Shown here: in pieces, positions 28,191 to 40,778 of the stretch
Position numbering within the stretch: the stretch's first letter is position 1
How the letters are laid out: each line of letters begins with the position of its first letter
Assembly: GCF_026626335.1 (NCBI RefSeq)
Contig: NZ_JAPNTZ010000012.1
Span: forward strand, 248,001 to 312,000
Reading direction: 5' to 3'
Length of the DNA stretch: 64,000 bases
DNA from: Paractinoplanes pyxinae
GTDB taxonomy: Bacteria > Actinomycetota > Actinomycetes > Mycobacteriales > Micromonosporaceae
Notes under the pieces: generated by a model
Database searches by the model: none
What the model was told of the DNA's origin: nothing
Seen by the model: only the letters and a program-made list of their open reading frames with translations
Made by a program: the position numbers and the translations under genes

Positions 28191-30395
28191 TTAGGGCTGG
28201 TGCGTTTCCGCGTACGCGGCCAGCCAGGCCACCTGCCCGGGGTCGAGTGAAGCCCGGACGCGCGCCCGAGCCGTCGCCACGTTGGCCGCGGTGACCGTGG
28301 TGGCCTCCAGCGACTCCCGCATCGCCGACAACGCCGACTCGCGGATCAGCGCCGCACAGTCGGCCGCCGAGAAACCTTCCAGCTCGGCCCCGAGCTCGAC
28401 CAGGTCGACCTCGTCGGCCAGCGGCACCGACTTGGCCGACGCCTTGAGGATCTCGGCCCGCGCCTCGGCGTCCGGCGGCGGCACGTAGACCAGCCGCTCC
28501 AGCCGCCCGGGCCGCAGCAGTGCCGGGTCGATCAGGTCGGGCCGGTTGGTCGCGCCGATCACCACGACGTTGCGCAGGTCTTCCACGCCGTCGAGCTCGG
28601 TCAGCAGCGCCGCCACCACCCGGTCGGTGGTGCCGCCGTCGTTGGCCTGCCCGCGGGTCGGCGCCAGCGCGTCCACCTCGTCCAGGAAGACCAGCGTGGG
28701 CGCCGCCTCGCGGGCCCGGCGGAACAGCTCACGGACCGCGCGCTCGCTGTCGCCGACCCACTTGCTCAGCAGCTCGGCCCCCTTGACCGAGAGCACGTTG
28801 GCCTTGCCGGTGCCGGCGATCGCCTTGACCAGGTACGTCTTGCCGCAGCCGGGCGGGCCGTAGAGCAGCACCCCGCGCGGCGGCGAGACGCCGAGCCGGG
28901 CGAACGTGTCGGGGTAGGTGAGCGGCCACAGCACCGACTCGGTCAGCGTCTGCTTCACCTCGACCATGTCGCCCACGTCGTCGAGGGTCACCGCGGCCAC
29001 CTCGAGCGTCGAGTCGGCCATCGAGGTCGGCCGCACCACGTCGAGCGCGCCCTCGAAGTCGGCCATCACCACCTTGGGCGCGTCCGCCTCGTCGGTGGTC
29101 TGGCGCAGGGCGGCCCGGACGCCGGCCTCGCGGGCCAGCGCGCCGAGGTCGGCCGCGACGAACCCGGGCGTACGGCCGGCGATGTCGTCGAGGCGGACGT
29201 CCTCGGCCAGCGGCATGCCGCGGGTCAGCACCCGCAGCTGTTCCAGCCGCATGGCCGTGTCCGGCAGGGGCACCGCCAGCTGCAGGGCCAGCAGGTCGGG
29301 CGAGCGCAGCGACGTGTCGACCGATTCCGGGCGGCTGGTGGTGGCGACCACGGCCACCCCGGCCCGCAGTGTCTCTTCGAGCACCTGCCGGAAGACGATC
29401 GAGATCGGGCCCGGCTCGTCGCGGGGCGCGATCGCGTCCACGTCCGAGAAGAGCAGCACGCTCGGTTCGCCCTCGCGGGCCTCGGCGGCGACTTCGCGCA
29501 GGCGGCCGGCGGCCGCGGTGTTGGTCAGGGCGGCCAGGCCGGGCGCCCAGACCGGCACGACGCGGGCCTTCACCTGGGCCGCGACCGCACGGACGAGCGC
29601 CGACTTGCCCGAGCCGGCCGGGCCCGAGATCAGCACCCCGAGCGAGATCTTGGTGCCCAGCCGGGCCAGCACCTCGCCGTGGTTGAAGCCCAGGTCGAGC
29701 AGTTCTTCCAGCTCTTTGGCCTGCGCGCGCATGCCGGGCAGGTCGTCGAGACTCAGCGGCGGCACCTCGGGGTCGGTGGTGGCCGGCGCCTCGGGGCGGG
29801 CGGCCGGGCCGGGCACCGGCGTCGAGACCGGGCCGTCCTGCCAGCCGACCACGGTGTCCATGGTGACCACGGCGGCGTCGGTCTCGGCCACCTCGATCAC
29901 CGTGAGCAGGGCGACGTTCCACTGGTAGCCGAGCCGGTTCTGCAGCCGCCGGCCGATGTCGGGCACCTGGGGCCGGTCACCCTGCGGCAGTACGTCCTGC
30001 GGGCGCAGCGAGACCTGGTCGCCCACGCTGACCACCTTGCCGAGCAGGGCCAGCCGCAGGATCTCGGGCGACACCAGGGCCACCACGTCGGCCGCGCCGG
30101 CCAGCGTCACCCGGCGGGCCCCCACCGCGGGCTGCCGGGCGATGGTGACCTGGCCGCCGTCGCGCAGGCCGAGGTTGCCCAGCGTGAGATCGTCGGCGTA
30201 CAGGAACTCGCGGCTCGCGCCCGGTTCGGCCTTGGCGGCCAGCGCGGCCGTCGTGGTCACCCCGGTCAGGCGTACGGGATCGCCGGCGTTGATCTCGAGG
30301 GCGGTCATCACCTCGGGGTGCAGCCGCACGATGCCGCGGCGGTCGTCGAGCCCGGCCGCCCGCAGAGTCGCGGTCAGCTTCAGTTCCTCATCCAC
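28191..30395 (-). CDS. CDC48/p97-like AAA+ ATPase
   Basis: 734 residues. N-terminal double-psi-barrel-like substrate domain (~1-185, LRAAGLDDRRGIVRLHPEVM), a Pro-rich linker, then two AAA modules. D1: Walker A GPAGSGKS at 258-265, but the Walker B position reads LLFSDVDA (Ser317, Asp318) in place of the usual DE. D2: Walker A GPPGCGKT at 513-520, Walker B VFLDEVDA with Asp572-Glu573, pore-loop KWVG, sensor IGATNRPD and arginine-finger region LLRPGRL, all canonical. Proteins of this type act as hexameric unfoldases or remodelling machines. The client is unknown, and D1 may bind but not hydrolyse ATP. It diverges from the hydrolase-ABC fusion gene. Confidence 0.85.
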   Translation of the reverse strand: MDEELKLTATLRAAGLDDRRGIVRLHPEVMTALEINAGDPVRLTGVTTTAALAAKAEPGASREFLYADDLTLGNLGLRDGGQVTIARQPAVGARRVTLAGAADVVALVSPEILRLALLGKVVSVGDQVSLRPQDVLPQGDRPQVPDIGRRLQNRLGYQWNVALLTVIEVAETDAAVVTMDTVVGWQDGPVSTPVPGPAARPEAPATTDPEVPPLSLDDLPGMRAQAKELEELLDLGFNHGEVLARLGTKISLGVLISGPAGSGKSALVRAVAAQVKARVVPVWAPGLAALTNTAAAGRLREVAAEAREGEPSVLLFSDVDAIAPRDEPGPISIVFRQVLEETLRAGVAVVATTSRPESVDTSLRSPDLLALQLAVPLPDTAMRLEQLRVLTRGMPLAEDVRLDDIAGRTPGFVAADLGALAREAGVRAALRQTTDEADAPKVVMADFEGALDVVRPTSMADSTLEVAAVTLDDVGDMVEVKQTLTESVLWPLTYPDTFARLGVSPPRGVLLYGPPGCGKTYLVKAIAGTGKANVLSVKGAELLSKWVGDSERAVRELFRRAREAAPTLVFLDEVDALAPTRGQANDGGTTDRVVAALLTELDGVEDLRNVVVIGATNRPDLIDPALLRPGRLERLVYVPPPDAEARAEILKASAKSVPLADEVDLVELGAELEGFSAADCAALIRESALSAMRESLEATTVTAANVATARARVRASLDPGQVAWLAAYAETHQP

Positions 30396-30494
30396 GCGCG
30401 CAGGCCCCTGTCGATAGATCGTCTGATCCCAGCGTCCACGCTATCGTCCGATAACACCTGAGAAGTTTCACAGGATCGCTCCGGCCGCTCGGGC

Positions 30495-30500
30495 TAGCTT
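30495..30500 (+). promoter_or_regulatory. putative -10 box TAGCTT for leaderless hydrolase-ABC fusion gene
   Basis: TANNNT hexamer ending 6 bases before ATG 30507; no ribosome binding site. Confidence 0.45.
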
Positions 30501-30506
30501 TTGTGC

Positions 30507-33253
<2,747 letters not shown>

Positions 33254-33257
<4 letters not shown>

Positions 33258-34123
33258 GCGTTGCTACCAGCGCGGGCGCCACCGGCTACCGGCCGTCGCG
33301 CACGCTGCCGATCTGGGCCGAGGTGCGCCGTCAGGCGTCCCGCCGGCGCACCCAGCTGGCCCTGGGTTTCATGGCCGCGCTGCCGTTGATCATCCTGATC
33401 GCCTTCGAGTTCGACAGCGGCGGTGACGACGACGGGAACGGCGGCGGCGCGTTCGGCAGCCTGGTCGACCTGGCCACCTCGGGCGGGCTCAACTTCACGC
33501 TTTTCTGCCTGGCCGTCTCGGCCGGCTTCCTGCTGGTGGTGGTCGTGGCCCTGTTCTGCGGCGACACGGTGGCCAGCGAGGCGAGCTGGGGCAGCCTGCG
33601 CTACCTGCTCGCCGTTCCGGTGCCGCGGGCGCGGCTGCTCGCGGTCAAGCTGATCGTCGCGCTGGCCTACTCGGCCGTGGCGCTGGCCCTGCTGACCGCG
33701 GTCGGGCTGATCGCCGGGACGCTGCGCTACGGGTGGCATCCGCTGGGCAGCACGGTGGCGGCCGAGATCGCCCCCGGCGCGGGCCTGCTGCGGGTGCTCG
33801 GCATCGCCGGCTATCTGGCCGTCACGATGCTGATCGTGGCCGGGCTGGCATTCCTGCTGGGCGTGCTGACCGACGCGCCGCTGGGTGCGGTCGGCGGCGC
33901 GGTGATGATCTGGATCCTGTCCAGCATCCTCGACCAGATCACGGCCCTGGGCAGCATCCGGTACCTGCTGCCGACCCACTTCAGCGACGCCTGGCAGGGG
34001 CTGCTGTCGACCCCGGCCCAGTCGGACGACCTGGTCAAGGGGGCGATCAGCGCGGTCGCCTACGCCACCCTGTGCTGGGGCATCGCGTTCTGGCGGTTCA
34101 CCCGCAAGGACGTCACCTCGTAG
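33254..34123 (+). CDS. ABC-2 type transporter permease
   Basis: 289-residue membrane protein with about six hydrophobic segments (first ~LALGFMAALPLIILIAF, last ~AISAVAYATLCWGIAFW). A short soluble loop, DSGGDDDGNGGGAF, follows helix 1. The CGDTVASEASWGSLRYLLAVPV segment matches the ABC-2 permease coupling region (G-E-x-x-x-G-T-L/R-x-L type). It starts with ATGA overlap on the hydrolase-ATPase fusion gene, so it is the partner membrane subunit. It ends in a basic FWRFTRKDVTS tail. Confidence 0.8.
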
Positions 34124-34145
34124 AGCCAGGGTCTTGCTCACACCT

Positions 34146-34177
34146 CGGGATCCGTCGCGCTGTTTCGAGGGATCCCG
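34146..34177. other. 8-bp inverted repeat between ABC operon and SAM riboswitch
   Basis: CGGGATCC (34146-34153) and GGATCCCG (34170-34177) can form a hairpin with a 16-nt loop, without a T-run. It could be a weak terminator of the ABC operon or an operator. A possible -10 (TAAGGT, 34181-34186) for the riboswitch transcript lies just after it. Confidence 0.35.
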
Positions 34178-34206
34178 TCGTAAGGTGTTGGAAACACAAC
34201 TGAATA

Positions 34207-34340
34207 CCTCATCCAGAGGGGCAGAGGGAACGGCCCGTTGAAGCCCCGGCAACCACCGCGATCACCTCGATGAAGAGGCCGCACGCGGCAGGTGCTAATT
34301 CCGTCCCCGGTCCGGCAGGTCGCCGCGGGGAAAGATGAGA
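34207..34340 (+). promoter_or_regulatory. SAM riboswitch (S-box, SAM-I type) upstream of threonine synthase
   Basis: The S-box aptamer core is recognisable: P1 CTCATC (34208-34213) pairs with GATGAG (34334-34339). AGAGGGGCAGAGGGA, GAAGCCCCGGCAACC and GGTGCTAATTCC are in the order and spacing of the class I SAM aptamer. The aptamer ends only 14 bases before the thrC ATG, so there is no room for a terminator hairpin. The sequence right after P1, AGAGG-GAAGG-CCTCT (34338-34352), can form a 5-bp hairpin with the Shine-Dalgarno GGAAGG in its loop/stem, so control is most likely at translation initiation. The switching mechanism is inference; the aptamer assignment is strong. Confidence 0.88.
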
Positions 34341-34353
34341 GGGAAGGCCTCTA

Positions 34354-35634
34354 ATGACGTCTGCCGTCAGTGCACCCACTGCTACCTCTTCGCCGGCCAC
34401 GGGCCTGGTCTGCCGCGCCTGTGGCGCGGAGTACCCGCTGATCGCCCAGCACGCCTGTTACGAGTGTTTCGGCCCGCTCGAGGTGGCCTACGACCAGGCT
34501 GCCCTCGCGCGGGTCACCCGTGAGCAGATCGAGGCCGGGCCGCAGAACATCTGGCGCTACGCGGGCCTGCTGCCCGCCGGCCAGGACCCGGCCACCCGCG
34601 TCACCCTCGACCCCGGCCTGACCCCGCTGGTCAGCGCGCCCGCCCTGGCCGCCGCGGTCGGCCTGCGGGCCCCGCTGTGGGTCAAGGACGACTCGGCCAA
34701 CCCGACCCACTCCTTCAAAGACCGGGTGGTCTCGGTGGCCCTGACCGCCGCCCGCGGCCTCGGCTTCACCCGCTTCGCCTGCGCCTCCACCGGCAACCTG
34801 GCCAACTCGGTGGCCGCTCACGCGGCCCGGGCCGGCGCCCCCAGCATCGTCTTCATCCCGTCCGACCTCGAGCAGGGCAAGGTCATCACGACCGCGGTGT
34901 ACGGCGGCGAGCTGGTGGCCATCGAGGGCTCGTACGACGACGTCAACCGCCTCTGCGGCGAGCTGGTCGAGACCGACGAGTTCGAGGACACGGCGTTCGT
35001 CAACGTGAACGTGCGGCCGTTCTACGCCGAGGGCTCCAAGACCCTGGGCTACGAGGTGGCCGAGCAGCTCGGCTGGCGCATCCCGGCCCAGGTGGTCATC
35101 CCGATGGCCTCGGGCGAGCTGCTGACCAAGGTCGACAAGGCGTTCTCCGAGCTGGTCGAGGCGGGCCTGGTCGAGGCGCCCGAGGGCGGCTGGAAGGTCT
35201 TCGGCGCGCAGTCGGCCGGGTGCAACCCGATCGCCACCGCGCTGCAGGCCGGCACCGACGAGATCGTGCCGGTGAAGCCGACCGGCATCGCCAAGTCGCT
35301 CAACATCGGCGACCCGGCGGCCGGGGCGTACGCGATCGAGGCGGTCCGCCGCACCGGCGGCTGGATGGACTACGCCGACGACGACGAGATCCGGGCCGGC
35401 ATCCGGCTGCTGGCCGAAACCACCGGCGTGTTCGCCGAGACGGCCGGGGGCACGACGGTCGCCGTACTCAAGAAGCTGGTCGAGAGCGGCAAGCTCGACC
35501 CCGAGAAGGAGACCGTCGTCTACAACACCGGCGAGGGCCTCAAGACCCTCGACGCGGTGGCCGAGCAGGTCGGGCCGACCCACCGGATCAAGCCGTCGCT
35601 GCGCGGCGCGCGCGAGGCGGGCCTGCTGGGATGA
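34354..35634 (+). CDS. thrC: threonine synthase
   Basis: PLP enzyme converting O-phospho-L-homoserine to L-threonine. 426 residues. The N-terminal zinc-ribbon-like motif has Cys20, Cys23, Cys35 and Cys38 (VCRACG...ACYECFG). The PLP lysine is Lys122 in PTHSFKDR, with ACASTGNLANSVAAHAA as phosphate-binding region. The length and Cys-x2-Cys pair fit the threonine-synthase branch of fold-type II enzymes rather than threonine dehydratase. The ATG at 34354 follows GGGAAGG directly downstream of a SAM riboswitch. Control by SAM places the methionine/threonine branch point of aspartate metabolism under methyl-donor sensing. No other thr gene is adjacent. Confidence 0.9.
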   Translation: MTSAVSAPTATSSPATGLVCRACGAEYPLIAQHACYECFGPLEVAYDQAALARVTREQIEAGPQNIWRYAGLLPAGQDPATRVTLDPGLTPLVSAPALAAAVGLRAPLWVKDDSANPTHSFKDRVVSVALTAARGLGFTRFACASTGNLANSVAAHAARAGAPSIVFIPSDLEQGKVITTAVYGGELVAIEGSYDDVNRLCGELVETDEFEDTAFVNVNVRPFYAEGSKTLGYEVAEQLGWRIPAQVVIPMASGELLTKVDKAFSELVEAGLVEAPEGGWKVFGAQSAGCNPIATALQAGTDEIVPVKPTGIAKSLNIGDPAAGAYAIEAVRRTGGWMDYADDDEIRAGIRLLAETTGVFAETAGGTTVAVLKKLVESGKLDPEKETVVYNTGEGLKTLDAVAEQVGPTHRIKPSLRGAREAGLLG

Positions 35635-35891
35635 CGCTGCGTAACCGGCGATCCGCCAGGAAGTGAGAATTCCATCGCTGGAGGACTTGCGCCGGGATCG
35701 CCGGGTCGGCAGGATGCTCTCTGCGGGAGGGCGTGACGCCGTACGCGGCCCCTCACCTTCGAGCTTGGCGACAATCTCTCGAGGTGCCCAACGACCCAGT
35801 GCCGGAGGCGCTGTGCGTCCGCCATCCCGACCAACTTGCAGCGACGGAAAATCGCTCGCGTTCATGGCCGTCACCGAGCAGGGTGGCGGCC

Positions 35892-36869
35892 ATGCGCATT
35901 TCTACGGGGCCCCTCACCTCACCCGAGATCGCCTACAGCATCGTCCGGGCCGGAGTGGAGCACGACACTCCTGACATCCCCTATCAGTCGCAGAAGACAT
36001 TTGTCGCGGTCCTCGACAATCCGGCGCCCGGCTTCACGTTCGAGCGCTACCTGGGTTACCTCGACGACGAGCCAGTCGGTTATCTGGAGCTCGAGTACCC
36101 GCAGCTCGACAACTTGTCCAACCTCGACGTCACGCTGTTCGTCCGGCCGAGCCATCGGCGCCGCGGGGTGGGCCGGGCCCTGTACGACCTCGCCGTCGAG
36201 CGCGCGCATGCGCACAACCGCAAACACCTGCAGTCGTCCACGGTTGACCGGCACCCCGACGGCGGCGCCTTCGCCGCGGCCGTGGGGGCCAACGCCGGGC
36301 TGGCCGAGACGCGCAGCCGGCTCGACGTCACCGCCCTCGACGAGCCCAAGCTGGCCGAGCTGCGGGCCGAGGCCGAGAAGAAGGCCCAGGGCTACCACCT
36401 GCGCCGCTGGATCGGGGTGGCGCCGGACGACATCATCGACGACCTGGCCTACCTCGAGGCCCGGCTCAACGTCGACGCCCCCAGCGGCGACATCAACTGG
36501 GAAGCCGAGAAGCTGGACGCCGACCGCATGCGCAAGAGCGAGCAGGCGCGCGAGAGGCGCGGGCGTCGCAGCTACTTCTCCGGCGCTTTGATCGGCGACA
36601 AGATGGTCGCCTTCACCTGGCTCGTGGTCGACCTCGACCGGCCATCCCACGCCTGGCAGAACACGACGCTGGTCGACCCGGACCACCGCGGCCACCGGCT
36701 CGGCATGCTGGTCAAGCTGGACAACCTCGACCACATCCGGGAGAACCGGCCGCAGCTCAACGGGATCGACACGTTCAACGCGACCGAGAACGCCTTCATG
36801 CTGGACATCAATCGGGCGATGGGCTTCCGCGCCGTCGACGCCTGGATGGAATGGCAGAAAGACCTCTGA
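35892..36869 (+). CDS. GNAT family N-acetyltransferase, two tandem domains
   Basis: 325 residues with two acetyltransferase-like halves. The N-terminal half has LDVTLFVRPSHRRRGVGRALYDLAVERA, a clear acetyl-CoA P-loop (R-R-x-G-x-G). The C-terminal half has NTTLVDPDHRGHRLGMLVKLDNL and ends with TFNATENAFMLDINRAMGFRAVDAW, the pattern seen in many actinobacterial double-GNAT proteins. The substrate is unknown. ATG 35892 is preceded by AGGGTGG at spacing ~6; a GTG at 35883 is possible, and a longer upstream reading has no support. The final 62 bases overlap the convergent gene at 36808. Confidence 0.8.
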   Translation: MRISTGPLTSPEIAYSIVRAGVEHDTPDIPYQSQKTFVAVLDNPAPGFTFERYLGYLDDEPVGYLELEYPQLDNLSNLDVTLFVRPSHRRRGVGRALYDLAVERAHAHNRKHLQSSTVDRHPDGGAFAAAVGANAGLAETRSRLDVTALDEPKLAELRAEAEKKAQGYHLRRWIGVAPDDIIDDLAYLEARLNVDAPSGDINWEAEKLDADRMRKSEQARERRGRRSYFSGALIGDKMVAFTWLVVDLDRPSHAWQNTTLVDPDHRGHRLGMLVKLDNLDHIRENRPQLNGIDTFNATENAFMLDINRAMGFRAVDAWMEWQKDL

Positions 36870-37293
36870 CGACCCACGGGCGCAGCGGAAGGTCGGTCGG
36901 ATAGCCGCCGGCCTTCAGCCCCGCGTTCCGCTCGAGGAAGTTGCGGGCGCCCCACGACCCTGTCGTGGCGTACGACCAGCCGCAGGCCGCCCAGTAGGCG
37001 GGCCAGAACAGCGGGCCCAGCACCGCGTACTGCTCGGCGTGGCGGTGCTCGTGGCCGAAGAGCGCGGCCCGCTGCTCGTCGAGCAGCCATTCGGCGCTGC
37101 GCCGGGTCAGGATCACCGAGCCGACGGTGAAGCAGGAGGCGGGCGGCACGGGCAGGCGGTAGCCCTCGGCGATCAGCACGCCGTGCCGGCCCCGGCGCAG
37201 TTTCGTACGGGTGGCCAGCGCGATCAGCACGCCCGCGCCCGTGGTGCCGTTCAGCGCGGTGAGGATGCCCCGGGCGACGTGCCGTGCGGCCAT
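36808..37293 (-). CDS. conserved hypothetical protein with HExxH-like motif
   Basis: 161 residues, not assigned to a named family. A basic N-terminus is followed by a hydrophobic patch (LNGTTGAGVLIALA). The central segment LFGHEHRHAEQYAVLGPLFWPAYWAACGWS contains HEHRH, a zinc-metalloprotease-like HExxH, next to an aromatic hydrophobic region that could sit in the membrane interface. Only the motif supports protease function. The start overlaps the upstream GNAT stop (TGATG), so they are co-translated. The 3' end overlaps the convergent double-GNAT gene by 62 bases. Confidence 0.6.
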   Translation of the reverse strand: MAARHVARGILTALNGTTGAGVLIALATRTKLRRGRHGVLIAEGYRLPVPPASCFTVGSVILTRRSAEWLLDEQRAALFGHEHRHAEQYAVLGPLFWPAYWAACGWSYATTGSWGARNFLERNAGLKAGGYPTDLPLRPWVVRGLSAIPSRRRRRGSPSPD

Positions 37294-37802
37294 CACAGGC
37301 TCCGGCGCATCCGCAGCTCGGTCAGGGTGGGGATCACCGGGTGCGGCACGCGCTCACCCGTATCGGTGAAACCCAGCTTCTCGTACGCGCGGACCGCCCG
37401 GCCGTTGCCGACGACCACCTCGAGCAGCGCCCGCCTGCGCCCAGCGGCCCGGCCCCAGTCGGTGACCGCCCCGATCAGGTCGGCCAGCACCTTGCCGCCG
37501 CGGTGGGCCGGGGTGACGTACACCGCGAAGATCACCGTCTCGCCCGGGAACTCGGGCATCACCGTGCCGCCGGCGTGCCCGATCAGGCGGCCGCCGTCGC
37601 CCGGATCGGCTACGAAGTTGGCGAAACTGTCGCCCTTCGAGGCCTCGATGATGCGCCGCCGGTAGGCCGCGTGGGAGCGCGCGGCCGCGTCGGCCAACGT
37701 CTCGAGGTAGGCCAGGGGGCTGTCGGCGAGCATCTCGAGCCGGAGGGCGCGCATGCGAGCCGCGTCGTCCGCCGTCACCCGGTGCACATTCCAGCTCCCC
37801 AT
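37293..37802 (-). CDS. GNAT family N-acetyltransferase
   Basis: 169 residues with one GNAT domain: FAVYVTPAHRGGKVLADLIGAVTDWGRAAG is beta-4/P-loop/alpha-3, and LEVVVGNGRAVRAYEKLGFTDTGER is the usual C-terminal strand and helix. The N-terminal TADDAARMRALRLEMLADSP and YLETLADAA match common uncharacterised actinobacterial acetyltransferases. ATG 37802 has CAGGACGGC upstream. First gene of a two-gene unit with the HExxH protein; divergent from a membrane protein gene with 96 bases between. Confidence 0.8.
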   Translation of the reverse strand: MGSWNVHRVTADDAARMRALRLEMLADSPLAYLETLADAAARSHAAYRRRIIEASKGDSFANFVADPGDGGRLIGHAGGTVMPEFPGETVIFAVYVTPAHRGGKVLADLIGAVTDWGRAAGRRRALLEVVVGNGRAVRAYEKLGFTDTGERVPHPVIPTLTELRMRRSL

Positions 37803-37898
37803 GCCGTCCTGACTACCTCGCGCGAGGCCGGGCGACAAGCGGATTGCCGCACATCGGACGGGGTGGCGGCCCGGCCCCGGCTCGGGCAAGGTGTCCGC

Positions 37899-38816
37899 AT
37901 GGACCACGGCGAGGCTCGCATCTTCATGGTCGAGGCGCCGGTGGTGGCGGCCGCCGACCCCTTCGACGCCGAAGGGCGCACCGCCGACCTCACTCTCTCC
38001 CGCGCCTACGTCCCGGCCGCGCCGCCGTCCGACCCTCTCGTTCCCGGCCCCGGCCCGGGCAGCTGGTCGCAGCGGTACGGCGCGGTGCTCGGCCGCAACG
38101 TGCTCGCCCTGCTGCCGGTGGCGGTGCTGACCGCCCTGCCCCTGCACTTCTTCGTCGGCCGGCTCGACGAGGCGGTGGTGGCCGCGCCGTATCTCTCCGA
38201 CCTGGCCGGCGGCCTGGGCCTGCTGCTGCTCCCGTTCATGTGGCTGGCCTATCTCGCCGTCTCCGCGTTGCCCCAGGTGATCGCCCTGGCCGGGCTGACC
38301 GGCATCGCCGTGCCGCGGGCGGCCGACGGCTCCCGGCCCCGGCTGCGCCGCGCCTGGTCGCTGGTCGCGCTGCGGCTGCGGGCCCTCTGGCTGTGGTTCG
38401 CCGCCTTCTCGGTGCTCACCGGCAGCCTGCCGCTGCTGGTGAGCGAGGATCAGCTGGGCCTGACCGCGGCCGTGCCGCTCGCCCTGGTGCTCGGGGTCGT
38501 CTCGACCGGGGTGCTCACCTTCGGCGGCGTGCTGGGCTGTGTCGTGCTGATCGAACGCGGACACGGGCGGCGCCGCGCGGTGCATCTGCTCACCCGCGTG
38601 CGGCCGTTCGGGCTGATCGCCGCGGCGGCCGCGGTGACGGCGGCGCCGGGGGTGGCCGAGGCCGTGGGCGGCGGGCTGGCGGCCACCGCGGCGGGGGTCG
38701 TCGCGGTTCAGCTGTGGGCGATCGCCGCCCTGGTCACGTACGCACAGGCGCGCCGGGCCGACGAGCCGGTGACCAGCCGTTCCCTGATGAACGAGCTGGC
38801 CGCCCCAGAGGACTGA
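37899..38816 (+). CDS. polytopic membrane protein of unknown function
   Basis: 305 residues. A ~70-residue N-terminal soluble region ends in a Pro-rich PPSDPLVPGPGPG. About six hydrophobic segments follow: NVLALLPVAVLTALPLHFF, LAGGLGLLLLPFMWLAYLAV, ALWLWFAAFSVLTGSLPLL, AAVPLALVLGVVSTGVLTFG, LIAAAAAVTAAPGVAEAVGG, AGVVAVQLWAIAALVTYAQ. No enzymatic motif is recognised. ATG 37899 follows CAAGGTG. It lies just upstream of the CIRCE/groEL promoter region but ends 277 bases before groEL, so a shared transcript is unlikely. Confidence 0.65.
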   Translation: MDHGEARIFMVEAPVVAAADPFDAEGRTADLTLSRAYVPAAPPSDPLVPGPGPGSWSQRYGAVLGRNVLALLPVAVLTALPLHFFVGRLDEAVVAAPYLSDLAGGLGLLLLPFMWLAYLAVSALPQVIALAGLTGIAVPRAADGSRPRLRRAWSLVALRLRALWLWFAAFSVLTGSLPLLVSEDQLGLTAAVPLALVLGVVSTGVLTFGGVLGCVVLIERGHGRRRAVHLLTRVRPFGLIAAAAAVTAAPGVAEAVGGGLAATAAGVVAVQLWAIAALVTYAQARRADEPVTSRSLMNELAAPED

Positions 38817-38841
38817 GCGGTCCGGGGGCGACCGCCGTTTC

Positions 38842-38868
38842 CTTGCACTCGCACCACGGGAGTGCTAA
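38842..38868 (+). promoter_or_regulatory. CIRCE operator 1 (HrcA binding site)
   Basis: CTTGCACTC - N9 - GAGTGCTAA matches the CIRCE inverted repeat (TTAGCACTC-N9-GAGTGCTAA) with the canonical 9-base spacer. Confidence 0.9.
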
Positions 38869-38876
38869 ACAAGTCA

Positions 38877-38903
38877 TTGGCACTCGGGTCTGCTGAGTGC
38901 CAA
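38877..38903 (+). promoter_or_regulatory. CIRCE operator 2 (HrcA binding site)
   Basis: TTGGCACTC - N9 - GAGTGCCAA is a perfect 9-bp inverted repeat with the CIRCE spacer, centred 35 bases after the first copy. Two tandem operators imply tight HrcA repression of groEL. Confidence 0.88.
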
Positions 38904-39093
38904 GCAGGTCGGGACGGTGGGGTCTCGGTCGCGGCGCCGCCATCGGCGCCGGGGCACGGGGCCGGTCGTCGCGGGCTATCCGGCTCGGCCTGAGGACGTC
39001 ACATCGCCAGGTGGTGACGTCCGCAGAGTTCCGCACACGTGCGGGGGCGGGGCCACGGCCCAGCACCTCGAATGTCCAGGAGGACACAGCCGT

Positions 39094-40716
<1,623 letters not shown>

Positions 40717-40735
40717 GTCCAGTCCTAGCAACAGG

Positions 40736-40778
40736 GAAAGGGCGGGTCGCTTCGGCGACCCGCCCTTTCTGCTTTTGT
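40736..40778. terminator. bidirectional terminator between groEL and the giant surface protein gene
   Basis: AAAGGGCGGGTCGC - TTCG - GCGACCCGCCCTTT is a perfect 14-bp stem with a UUCG-type tetraloop and T-rich flank, placed 20 bases after groEL and next to the stop of the convergent gene. Confidence 0.88.

Noticed and set aside
34146..34177. Strong terminator for the hydrolase-ABC operon
   Set aside because: The inverted repeat has a 16-nt loop and no T-run; it is kept only as a low-confidence structural feature.
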